This document shows positions 11,601-22,400 of a stretch of DNA of 64,000 nucleotides, in pieces. The position numbers and the translations under genes were made by a program. Origin of the DNA: Antedon mediterranea (taxonomy: Eukaryota; Echinodermata; Crinoidea; Comatulida; Antedonidae); the NCBI RefSeq assembly GCF_964355755.1, contig NC_092679.1:2356001-2420000 (forward strand), given 5' to 3'. Every line of letters starts with the position of its first letter. Positions within the stretch are counted from its first letter, which is position 1. The notes under the pieces were generated by a model. That model ran no database searches, was not told the DNA's origin, and saw only the letters and a program-made list of their open reading frames with translations.

Positions 11601-14267
11601 TGAAACAAGCTCTTGAGTTTATAGGATTATCCTCATGCTCTCATCCTGTCATTTATATATATTTGTAATATTGTATGTGATGAATGAGCAACAAATAAAA
11701 AACAAACAAACAAGGCATATATTCAAGTCTCTATTCTTTTTCAGTACATTTCATCACCAGTGATCCACAGATACAGCAATATTTTAAAAGAGTTCTTCTA
11801 CTATATATTTTGGGCAGTATTTCTAGAACTGATTCTCCATTTTTTATACTTTTCTGCATTTCATAATGAACGATCTGTTTTAATGTCAATTTCACCGATG
11901 GCAGTTGGTAAGTATGAAACTCTTAGCTCTGTCTACACTATCAAACTAATTTGATAAAAAAAGTGTGATGTGCCTAAATATGGTAATGATATATGCCCAA
12001 ATATTGTAGTGATAATGCCATCATCATGTCCATCCTGTATATGGGCACATCACATTTGTTTGTCACATAAAGTTTGATAGTGTAGACAGAGCTTTACAAT
12101 TACACACATGTACTGTTTCTATTTACTGTAACACCATGTAAAAGAATTTATTTAGTTGCTAACTAATAAATAATAATAATATGTCATTCTTATATAGCGC
12201 TTCATGCAGATAACCTCTAAGCGCTTCACATTATTACCCCCGGTTATTTTTTGATCACACATGAATGGAAACGTACTCCCATAATGCAGTCTTAGTACAG
12301 TTGTGTTTTGACCTTACCAGGTACCCATTTGTGCACCTGGGTGGAGAGAGGCAAACGTAAGTTAAACTCTGTCTACACTATGAAACTTGTTTGACAAAAA
12401 AGTGTGTTGTTCCCAAATATGGTAGTGATATGCCCAAATATGATAGTGATATGACATCATGATGTCTATATACTGTATGTCTTGCCTAAGGATAGCTACT
12501 AACTCATATCTCCTTTTCATAAATAGGTGCATCAGCTTTGTGTCATCTGTACTTCTTTCAAATCAAGTATGTTGTAATTTACGGCCTTTCAAGAACTCTA
12601 GCTCTAGTTGACGGCGTTGAAGCACCCAAGCCGCCTAACTGTATAATGGCTATGTATCAATATAGCGATATGTGGAGGTAAATATTGTATTTATGCTTAG
12701 TTTTTTGGAGGAAGTGTAGAGGATTTATATAGGTAGGTAAAACAACTACAACAACAAATAGTCTAGGACCTGGGTAAGATATGTGCATTTAATTTAGGAG
12801 AGAATCCTGTTTGCAATCTGAAAATTAAAGGCTCAATTTCTGTGACGTAATCAGTCAGTTTATCATTTACCAAACCTCCAGTAGGATAACAATTTGTTTC
12901 TTTTAAAATATGTATTTTAGGTTTTAATAACTTATGCATAGTTGATTTTTTTTTCAGGTATTTTGATAGAGGACTTCATCATATACTTATGAAGTAAGAA
13001 AATATTTTAACACCTTTTTCACAAATCTGTTTTTTTTTCTTCAAGTTCTAACTTCCAATCTCATAACAAAGTTGCTACAATCTATTTCTTTTTTTAATTA
13101 GGTACATTTATTTTCCGTTTGGTGGTTCAAAACATGGTATCATACGTCAATTACTTGGTGCGTTTGTGTGTTTTCTATATGTGTGTTATTGGCATGGCTT
13201 CAACCGTAATTACTGCTATTGGGCGTTCTTTAATTGGATGGGCATAGTCTTTGAATCTGTTGTCATTATAGTTACGTCAACTGAGTCTTTTAATAACTTT
13301 ATGGTAAGAATAAATTAATTTAATATTCTTTTTTTCATAATATTACCATTTATGAATGAGCGAATATGTTCCCACCCCCTAATTTAGGCTAAAGAGTGAA
13401 AAGTATTTGATAATATATAAATTTACTGTTTATACAATCCTGATATAAAATAATTTTGTATCAGGCCCCCTCAGTCACATACAGTACCTGATTGTTTTGG
13501 GGTACTGCATATCTTTCCTGAAGAGATAAATAAAACATTGGAAAAACTAAACCTTTTTTGTTTTTGTAGGTATAATCCCATCTTCACCAAATTTTGAATC
13601 AGGCCCCTTGGTCACATATTGATATCTAATTTTGTTGATCTTTCTTTCAAATAGAAATAGAGAAAAATAAAACATTTGAAAATAAACTTTTCTTATTTTT
13701 GTAGAACTCTTTGTTTTCTCGTGCAATGCAGCGTCGCTTGAGTGCTTTTTGCTGGACGCCAATCTACGTTTGTCTAAGTTTATCAAACATTGTGTTTCTA
13801 GCAGGAACAAGGACTACTTATATCTATTTTGAGAGGCTTATATTAAGTGGTTAGTTTATTATTTATTTGTAATAAGTTACCCTTTTTTTTCTCTATCTTT
13901 GTAAAATATGGTTTGCACGGAAATCAAAATGTTGATATAAAGTTTGTGGTACACCACATGTGTATAGTTCTATAAAGACGTTTAGATCAATATATTTTGA
14001 TCATCATGTTTGTACCAAGCTGCAGCAGGGCTTAAGCTTATCACCATATTTGGGCATATTGTATTACTACCATATTTAGGCATATTGTATCACTACCATA
14101 TTTGGGCATATCACACTTTTTATATTATTTGTTTGCTTTTTTCAGATTTTCCTCGTAACTGCTGCTTTATGTGGCTTTTGTACTACATGACGATACAGCT
14201 CATTAAAGAATGCCACTTACAATTTGGCAAAAAGTATCTTTGTGAGAAAAACTACAGGATCGCATGA
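8694..14267 (+). CDS. HHAT: HHAT-A, protein-cysteine N-palmitoyltransferase (MBOAT family, 539 aa, 11 exons)
   Basis: HHAT is a multi-pass ER enzyme that attaches palmitate to the N-terminal cysteine of Hedgehog ligands. Coding exons are 8694-8907, 9050-9117, 9865-9978, 10338-10532, 10931-11140, 11745-11907, 12527-12677, 12958-12993, 13102-13303, 13705-13849 and 14146-14267 (stop TGA). All introns are GT-AG; the sum is 1620 nt, 540 codons. After a basic 40-residue leader, LPRLEVGFYCLF matches the start of HHAT. The MBOAT core reads DMWRYFDRGLHHIL, then KYIYFPFGGSKHG, then YVCYWHGF and AFFNWMGIVFES. Asp375 and His415 are 40 residues apart, as are the essential Asp339 and His379 of human HHAT, so the enzyme looks active. 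HHATL, the inactive relative, lacks that histidine. A second HHAT follows downstream. AATAAA at 14329-14334 is a likely poly(A) signal. The start is the first ATG after a stop-rich leader. Confidence 0.9.
9291..9610. repeat. dispersed repeat in HHAT-A intron 2
   Basis: Begins ACCTCCACCAAGGAGGTATA and continues with GTTTGTTTGTCTGTTTGTTT and GCAGGATTACTCAAAAAGT, a form I recognise as a widespread invertebrate interspersed repeat. No open frame. Class is not determinable from this copy. Confidence 0.5.
11211..11460 (+). repeat. tRNA-derived SINE in HHAT-A intron 5
   Basis: GTGGCTTAGTGTTTATGATG (A box) and CCTGGGTTCGAGTCCTG (B box) form a tRNA-like head. It is followed by a tail with ACAACTCCACTCCCAATAAC and GGTTATCCTTGGCAATTTGC. 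The same tail recurs at 23850-24010 in HHAT-B intron 5 and in part at 14440-14510, so this is a dispersed family. Confidence 0.65.
12182..12356. repeat. SINE-like repeat (AGCGCTTCA ... CACCTGGGTGGAGAGAGG)
   Basis: Contains TATAGCGCTTCATGCAGA, TAAGCGCTTCACATTATTAC and ends CACCTGGGTGGAGAGAGGCA, a repeat type common in marine invertebrate genomes. Related fragments with the (G)AGAGTAAAGTATCTTG element lie near 31430-31480 and 32280-32345. Confidence 0.5.
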
Positions 14268-15908
14268 CTTAAATTTCATTGATTCAGAATATAAGTTTTA
14301 TTAAGTAAGAAAGTAATATTTTACTACAAATAAAAGTAATACCTGATGTGGAATGTTGTGCTGGAATGAAGTTGTGCTTGTATTCCAATCTCAAGATTCG
14401 AGTTCAATCCTGACCTAGTGCCAGGGTTGAAACTCACGACTATTTCAACTCCACTCCCTAAGCATCAAGACTTACATTTATAAGCATGATAAATTTAGTT
14501 TATCCATCCTGTAATTGGTGAAAAAGAAGAATACTACTCGGATCCACTCCATGTGCTTTTTGTGAACCAGTAATTAAGTAACTAATTTGATACATTCCAA
14601 TATATTGTTTTTATACATAGTACAGTAATATTATAAATGTATGTACTTAAGTATGATGCTATAATAAATGTACTGTACTGTAATTTGAAAATTTTTAATA
14701 TAATTAGGAACAATTTAGTTTTGAAATAAAATATTTGTTCATCTATATTTTATAGAATATTAATTAATGAATATGTATTTTGTTTAAGTGATGTTCACAG
14801 TTTTATAATAAAAAATGTGTCCAATTATAAACGCAATATAACTAATAATGATACCATGGTATTTGATCACACTCATTGTAATTGAATCTATCAAGATTAT
14901 TTTGCAATATGAGCAGCTTTAGAGCAACTTTACAATTCTGGAAGCATCATGATTAAAAAGCGATAAAATAATAATATTAGGAGTTGTCATGGTTACAGCA
15001 GGCTTCCAATTTTCATACTATAATACCACAAGCTTGATTTCTTAATGTAAGTTTATCATGCGGAAACACGCAATGACGCAACACATGTGCATACGTAATA
15101 GGTAATTTGACCAATCACAAGGCATGGCGCAAACATTTAAAACATATTTTGTGCATTATGCTATTTTAAAGAAAATTCAGTGATGGGTTTATAGGCAATT
15201 GGACTCTATGCACAATGCATATTGTTTTAAATTTGCTGGAAATTAAGTACAGGAATATAATTATGATATATTGTCCCCCATTTTTGTTGCATTTGGTTTT
15301 TTTTTAAGTCAACCATCCCCCCATTTGTTTGGAAGTCAATGTGTTTTTTTATGTTAATTGTAACCTTTTTTATTATATAACCGAAATCATGTTTTACTTA
15401 TTAATATTATTTTTATAGCTTTATAAAAAAAATAAAAAATGGCCTATTCAAAGTTTGATTTCATTTTTGTTTTTCATGTTTTGAGGAACAATAATACATT
15501 TTATTTATAAAAGACAACGTAATATTTAAAGTAGAGTACCTACCACCAAACTTTAATAATAAAAGTACGAATTATACTTGGCGTTGAGGGCGCAAATAAC
15601 ATTTCCTTTGCATATCATCAACAAAAAGCAGCCGATGTTGTCTGATGAAAGAAAAGTCCATACATCATTCAAATAACATTTATTTACTTACTTTGCAGGA
15701 AGATGCGTTCGTGGTAATAATAAAATCATAAAAACGGTAATTTTTTATCATAATCATTCATATAAATTAACCGGGTGTGAGGAAACACAAATTGTCTGTC
15801 TCTAGGCCCAGCACATTCACAACCGAGTCTTGAGAACGGTGCCACCACCATCTTAAGATTGAGTTTCGTTAGCAGTAAATCATTTTAAAGCATGGGTCAC
15901 GGTGTGGG
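14268..15908. other. HHAT-A 3' flank
   Basis: Contains the HHAT-A 3' UTR with AATAAA at 14329, a degenerate SINE tail near 14345-14520, and a copy of the repeat with GTCCCCCATTTTTGTTGCAT and TGGCCTATTCAAAGTTTGAT at about 15265-15495. No gene seen in the rest. Confidence 0.5.
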
Positions 15909-16560
15909 TGTTATGCGCGATTTGAACGATTTGCGCAATTTGAAATTGCGCAAAAAAATCCTTGCGCAATTTGAAATTGCGCAAAGAATTCTTGCGCAAT
16001 TTAAAATTGCGCAAGGATTCTTTTGCGCAATTTCAAATTGCGCAATCAACTTGCGCAATTTCAAATTGCGCAAGAAAATCTTTGCGCAATTTTAAATTGC
16101 GCTGCACAATTTGTAAATTGCGCAAGATAGTTCTTGCGCAATATGACACCTTTGCGCAATTTGAAAACGAACTGTAAATAGTTCAAGATAGTTCTAGGCC
16201 TAGGCAGAGGAGTTTAAAATTTAGTATTTTATTATAAATAAATAAGACCATTTCAATGAAGATAATGTTTAATATTCACTTTTTAAGTTTTTACTCGGGG
16301 TACCCGAGTCTAGTACTTACTCATTTTCTCCTTCTCTTCCTCCATCTGGACACTATTGAGTAAAAAGTGCGATTTTTAAAGTACTACTCCTCCCTTATTC
16401 GTTATAGTATTGAGCTGGGATTTGGCATGAACATACTACAGGGACATGTCCTCAAAGCTATAGAGCCGGATTTTTAATTTTTTGTTAATTAATTTGTTTA
16501 ATTAAGAAGCCACAATGTGTGACACACACCACAGCGTTATGTAGTTATATGGTTATATGC

Positions 16561-16632
16561 GGATTCTTGGCGTAGTGGTTATCACGTTTGCTTAACACGC
16601 AGAAGGTACCTGGTTCGAGCCCGGACGAAACC
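16561..16632 (+). tRNA. tRNA-Val(AAC)-like, probably degenerate
   Basis: TAGTGGTTATCACG (A-box region), anticodon loop TTAACAC giving AAC, and GGTTCGAGC (B box) match metazoan tRNA-Val. The acceptor stem GGATTCT against CGAAACC has two mismatches, and the D stem one. A run of T directly follows and would stop RNA polymerase III. Its position inside an inverted-repeat element and the mismatches suggest a pseudogene. Confidence 0.6.
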
Positions 16633-16846
16633 TTTTTTTTTTTAAATTTATGGTGAAAAGTACTGTATACGCAATATGATAATTATACAGAGTATATCTT
16701 ATTTTTATTATTTTTTAAAATACTTATTTTGTGTAATCGGTAATTATCACTTTTACACACGTTTATTTTGCTTTGTGCTTATTACCATTTATTTGTAATT
16801 TAAATGGATTAAAAAACTTTCTGTAACCCACATTTTTAATGTAAGA

Positions 16847-16917
16847 GGTTTCGTAGTGTAGTGGTTGTCAAGTCTGCTTAACACGCAGAAGGTCCCGGTT
16901 CGAGCCCTGGCGAAACC
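16847..16917 (+). tRNA. tRNA-Val(AAC)
   Basis: Acceptor stem GGTTTCG pairs perfectly with CGAAACC. The anticodon stem TCTGC/GCAGA is perfect with loop TTAACAC (anticodon AAC), and the T loop is TTCGAGC. The T stem has one C-T mismatch and the D stem one weak pair, so function is plausible but not certain. It lies 215 bp downstream of the similar, more damaged copy. Confidence 0.65.
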
Positions 16918-17410
16918 TATTTTCTTTACTTTCTAACTGTATACGTCTGTATACAGCTTCTTTCGCTGTACCCCGAGTATTGCACATTCGTGCTTGTTAA
17001 TATTAGTTTAAGCTAGGCCATGTAACCTAGTCAGTATCAGTAGTCCAGACCCTAGCTAGGCTAGAGTAGTATAGCCGGCCGCCCGCGCCGCGCCCGCCTG
17101 GTGGAACACCACCGCTTCGTTTTCCTTCGTCGGTTCTTCGACGGTATGCTAACTTATAACAATATTTGCACTACTAAAATAAGGAAATGCGATATTTATC
17201 TTTAATTTTGAATCATTCTTAGAAATTACTATAAAAATATGGGTGTGCATGATTTCACAATCTGTCGAAAAACCTTGCGCAATTTGCAGATTACTTGCGC
17301 AATTTAATACGTTGCTTGCGCAATTTGAAACACATGTTTCAATTCAAATTGCGCAAGGATTTTTTTTGCGCAATTTCAAATTGCGCAAATCGTTCAAATC
17401 GCGCATAACA

Positions 17411-17602
17411 TAGGCATCAGAAGTTATTCAAATAAATGAATTTTTACAAATTAACAATCGTTTAAATAATCAGGTAGGAATTTTGCATAAACAAATGACT
17501 CAAAACATATTTTTAGCTCAATGTGAATACAAAATATATGAGATAGAATTTAGAACTTCAAACTGGGGAAGGAGGTGGAGTTGATGACTGAATTAGTGTT
17601 AC
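17411..17602. other. spacer between the two inverted-repeat elements
   Basis: About 190 bp of unrelated AT-rich sequence separates the right end of element 1 from the left end of element 2. It includes a CAAACTGGGGAAGGAGGTGG stretch. No gene or repeat recognised. Confidence 0.5.
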
Positions 17603-19289
17603 TGTTATGCGCGATTTGAACGATTTGCGCAATTTAAAATTGTGCAAAGAATTCCTTGCGCAATTTGAATTGAAACATCTGTTTCAAATTGCGCAAGCAA
17701 CGTATTAAATTGCGCAAGTAATCTGCAAATTGCGCAAGGTTTTTTTCGACAGATTGTGAAATCATGCACACCCATATTTTTATAGTAATTTCTAAGAATG
17801 ATTCAAAATTAAAGATAATATCGCATTTCCTTATTTTTTGTAGTAGTGAAAATATTGTTATTGTTAGCATACCGTCGAAGACCCGACAAAGGACCACAAA
17901 GGTGGTGTTCCCGGCGGGCACGTGCACGGCGGGCGGCTAATACTACTCTAGCCTACTACTACCAAAGAATATATATCACAAGAATGAGTATTCCGCGATT
18001 TTTGCATGAGAAATTTGTAACAGAGAGCTCCAGTGAGTGATGCCCGCCCTCATAAGGGCGGATGTATACATACTAAATAAGACTTGATTTAATAGATATT
18101 ATACATGTCACATTAAATAGAATTATGATAATAGTTTTTGCAATTGTAAACTATTTTATAATACATATTTATTAACAAACTAGTGTACATTCACTTTTAC
18201 AGACAATTATTTACTAACATGCTAAGTTAGTTCACAAAAAAGGCCTAACACAGCAACACCAAAATCAACGAATCGTTACTCAGCACGGCCTATTCTTTAC
18301 CATTGCCGTGTACTACTCTACGCCCGGTAAATTAAGTATTGTTTTTATGATATAAATTAGTATAAAATACATGTTATTAATAGGACAAAATGTTAAATGT
18401 CATTAACATTTATTTGTTTTACCAGAAACAAGTTAAATATAGGAATATTATTAAACTATCCTTCGTGAAAACGCGTAAACAGCAACACGCCCGGTCATGC
18501 TATCGTAGCGCCCGGTTGATAAAGCAAACTGTTTATACGGCAGTTTTTACTAAATAAATTGCATAAAACGAACAATTAAATATCCAAATAGTATTTAACA
18601 TGATGTTGGCATGTAGTTGATAACATTTTTTATCATGAAAATACTACCGGTGGTCCAGCCTTTGATTAGTGAAACCGTTACAAAAAGTTGTATACATCCC
18701 AGATACATCCACACTTATGGCGGCGCCCTACCACATGGACAATATTACTGTTACAGGGAAAATCGCGGATTACTCATTCTTGTGATATATATTCTTTGCT
18801 ACTAATGGCTATGTTTTGATAGCAAGTCTAAACGTTGTTGGCGGTAGACTATGTTATGTATTACTACATTAATTTATTTTATTTTTACATTTATTTTGAT
18901 TTATTTTAAGTTACAATGAGTGATAATATTATTTAATTGTGTATGCCATTTATGTTGTGTATTATACACATGTTATCTTCGCATTTATTATGTTTCATTT
19001 TGAGTTATTAGTTTCGAATAAATTATTATTATTGTTAACCGATCGTCGACGTTAGCACGCATTCTGGTAGAAATCTGCTGCGCAATTTGACAATTTTACA
19101 AATTGTGCAGCGCAATTTGAAATTGCCCAAGGATTTTCTTGCGCAATTTGATATTGCGCAATTTAATATTGCGCAAAGAATTCTTGCGCAATTTGAAATT
19201 GCGCAAGAATTCTTTGCGCAATTTCAAATTGCGCAAGAAATTTTTTGCGCAATTTCAAATTGCGCAAATCGTTCAAATCGCGCATAACA
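17603..19289. mobile_element. large inverted-repeat element 2 with GCGCAATTT palindrome arrays
   Basis: Starts TGTTATGCGCGATTTGAACG and ends CGTTCAAATCGCGCATAACA, with a direct TTAC on each side (17599-17602 and 19290-19293) as a candidate 4-bp target-site duplication. The right array (19080-19275) is the inverted match of the left array of element 1, including the GCTGCACAATTTGTAAA variant. The left 340 bp is the inverted match of the right part of element 1. The middle, 17950-19075, holds a CCGCCCTCATAAGGGCGG hairpin at 18043-18062 and no convincing frame. Confidence 0.75.
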
Positions 19290-19474
19290 TTACTACCGTT
19301 TCAAGAAACTGCCCTATTAAAATGAAACGCTGGTATAAACAATAGTTAAGCTATGCCTTTTCAGATCAGACGACTGTTTCGTCTGTCGCATGCATCCTGG
19401 CCGTGCCCCTGGATTTAAAATTATTTTTATTTTTGTGTAACTAACTTGTCATATTCCTTCACAGATTTTTTGCA

Positions 19475-22400
19475 ATGCCATCCAGAAGGTACAAAAAGAT
19501 CTCAGAGAGTGAAGCTGACATCCAAGATGCATCTGGTGTTGTCTCCAGAAAGGAAGACCCTAGTATAGCCAGGCTTCCTAGACTTGAGATATTAGTCTAT
19601 ACCGTTGTAGCTGTTATATGTTTTATATGTTATCCAATGTACAATGTTTATAAAGAAAGTCAAGGTAGGTATTTCGATATTTAGTGGTAGAATGACAAGG
19701 GTGGTTTTGGTGACAAGGAAGTTGGGGTTCAATGAATTAATTGCTTAAGATATTTCTTTAAAGATTAACCTTCTAACAGTAGATCAATGGCAAACATAAT
19801 ATTAAAATGCTCCAAGAAATAGTCCATTCTAAACTGCTCACATATTTGAAATATAAATGTAGTTATAATTCTTATTAATCTGATTTTAAACCATCTAAAT
19901 ACTCAAATCCCTGACGCAAAACTACAATTACAATCCTGTTGGTGCAGTACCCGCTGCTCACTTGGGCTCGAATCTAACCACTAGCCATCAGCGCAAGCTT
20001 GGTGGTCTCGAGGTATGAACGCCAGGCTAGTGATCTGGAGGTCATGGGTTCGAGTTCCACCCAGAACTACCTGCAAATTTTTTCGCAAGTATTCTCAAAT
20101 GTACTTACAAAAGAGTAGGGCAAAATATCTAATTAATTAATCTGATTTTTAATCATCTTTTTAGCATCTGCATTTAGATTTTATGGTGTTCTGGCTGATG
20201 GATATAACCTATTTGGTGGTTTGAAGGTACTGTATATAAAGTATTTGTCACCAAAAAAGGCTTTTAAAATAAAAATAACATTTTTACAGTTTCGTAGCCA
20301 CGAGAATTAAAGTGGTGCAGTTGTCGCAATAAATGTCTTTGCGTGCCTACAGGATTGTCAAAGGCGTATGTCAAAAAGTGGTTGAACCTTACTGTACCAA
20401 CCGTACTGTACCAACCGTACTGTACCAACCGTACTGTACCAACCGTACTGTACCAACCGTACTGTACCAACCGTACTGTACCAACCGTACTGTACCAACC
20501 GTACTGTACCAACCGTACTGTACCAACCGTACTGTACCAACCGTACTGTACCAACCGTACTGTACCAACCGTACTGTACCAACCGTACTGTACCAACCGT
20601 ACTGTACCAACCGTACTGTACCAACCGTACTGTACCAACCGTACTGTACCAACCGTACTGTACCAACCGTACTGTACCAACCGTACTGTACCAACCGTAC
20701 TGTACCAACCGTACTGTACCAACCGTACTGTACCAACCGTACTGTACCAACCGTACTGTACCAACCGTACTGTACCAACCTTACTGTACCAACCGTACTG
20801 TACCAACCGTACTGGTGGCTACGTCCCTCTTTTAGTCTAATTGTTCTTCATTTCACTTGTTTACTACAGAACATTTGTTTTTACAGGATGAGGGAGACTT
20901 CGAGTGGAACTTCTGGAGGGAACTTGTAACTGTACAAGCTGGTGTTATAGTATTTGTTTACATAGCAGTTGGACGGCTGGCAGAGACATTTTGTCCGGAG
21001 GTAATCAATTATTAAATTATTAATGCAAATATTAAAAGTGTTTTTTTATTTTTTATTTTATTCAATTTTCAGGCACAAAAATACATAACAAGAAAGCGGT
21101 GCAGCACCCTGAGGATTGCCATGAGTGCAAAGCACTATCGAGATGGCTCTCCATATACTGAACTTGAACATATAAACAATAAAAATACAATCATATAAAA
21201 ATTTAAAAATTGCGAAGCATCAAATTGAACAATCATTAAAATTGAATCTAAAAATATATATATATAAATATTATGTACAGATAAAAATGATTGTTTAAAG
21301 AGAAAAAAATAATAAAAAAGTTGCCTGACATAAGACCGGAGAGCTAGTGTCACAAATGTGTTAAAACTAAATAAAGAATGTTCTCTAATATAATTAGGAA
21401 TCTCCATACACGGGGAAAATTAGAATTGGTTCTGGCATATTTGTGTTTAAAAATAACTGATTCAGAATATCTTGGATTAAAATCAACAAAATCATGAATA
21501 TTAGGATCAATTTGACCATATAAACATTTCATAATAAAAGTATACCGTTGTCCCAAAGCTGGTTTTGGCTTAGATCATAAAGTAATTTTTTGAAATAATT
21601 TTCAAAAATATATTGATTTTAAATTCAGTTTCTCTGAGCAAAAACAAGACTTGATTAAACAATTTATAGAAAATGATTTCCCTTATTTGTTTTAGTGGCG
21701 GAATACTTTGCTGCTTGTGCTGTCATTGTCATCGGTCACGTTGCTGGCAACCTGGCGCTGTATGCTGGTGCTACTCTTAAATGCCGCTTTTATGTACTTT
21801 GCCTCCTTCAGCAAGAGGGCGCTAGTTGTCTGGGTTGCCGCACTTCTTCAACTATACTCCATTACAAATTCTTTTTTAATATTTTACTTGGTAAGTTTGA
21901 ACTTTCTGTATTATTTATAATTACTGCAGAAAACCAGGATAGTTATTGCAGTATCTAATAACAATTGAAGTTATTTCACCAAATGGCATTTAAAGATGTA
22001 CTGCAAAAACATGAAAAATGAAGATTAATTAAATCAGACTTTTAATAAAAAAATTATTTCACTTAAAAAAGGCAAAAGAAACAGTTAATTTTAACCAAAA
22101 ACCATTATCTGACAGACAATTTAAATATTTTTGATTTAAATTACATTTTTTTTAGGTAAAAAAATTATTTTTTTGGATCCAGTTTTTGGTAAAAGTGAAT
22201 AACTATTATGTGACAATAAAATGGCATATTCAACAAAAAAACCCTTAATATCTGAAGCAATGCATAATATAACAACAAATTTTGCTGCATTATAGTAATA
22301 TTACTGCAACAAACACCAACAAATTACTGCAGCAAACACCAGACATAATTTCTTAATCAGCAAAGAGCCTTGTAGAAGGATAAGCCGTTTTGTTTTTATA

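Larger units (their letters stand above)
15909..17410. mobile_element. large inverted-repeat element 1 with GCGCAATTT palindrome arrays
   Basis: Starts TGTTATGCGCGATTTGAACG and ends with the exact complement CGTTCAAATCGCGCATAACA. Just inside the left end (15925-16165) is an array of about ten palindromes of the form TTGCGCAATTTGAAATTGCG; the right end (17270-17392) has a shorter array. The right 350 bp, from about 17060, is the inverted copy of the left end of element 2 (17603-17945). The middle carries two tRNA-Val-like genes. No transposase frame is visible, so it is non-autonomous. Flanking bases (TGGG and TAGG) are only a poor target-site match. Confidence 0.7.

Noticed and set aside
15892-16177. 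Open frames with repeated LRNLKLRK or AQFEIAQ units
   Set aside because: They read through the GCGCAATTT palindrome array of inverted-repeat element 1, and the same occurs at 17634-17927 and 19087-19345.
15925-19275. Possible CRISPR array, because of regularly repeated palindromic units
   Set aside because: Units abut with only a few variable bases, no uniform spacers exist, and the context is an animal genome with transposon termini.
20264-20929. Long open frames of 130-198 codons on both strands with a VQYGWYSTVGT or VPTVLYQPYCT period
   Set aside because: They are translations of the 14-bp minisatellite, open in several frames at once, and lie inside HHAT-B intron 2.
21073-21150. Alternative HHAT-B exon 4 after the acceptor TTTTCAG at about 21066-21072
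   Set aside because: Its translation does not match HHAT and soon reaches a stop, whereas 21696-21890 has the exact length and pattern of HHAT-A exon 4.
21135-21407. 90-codon minus-strand frame inside HHAT-B
   Set aside because: No motif and AT-driven hydrophobic composition; it lies in an intron between two well-supported HHAT-B exons.
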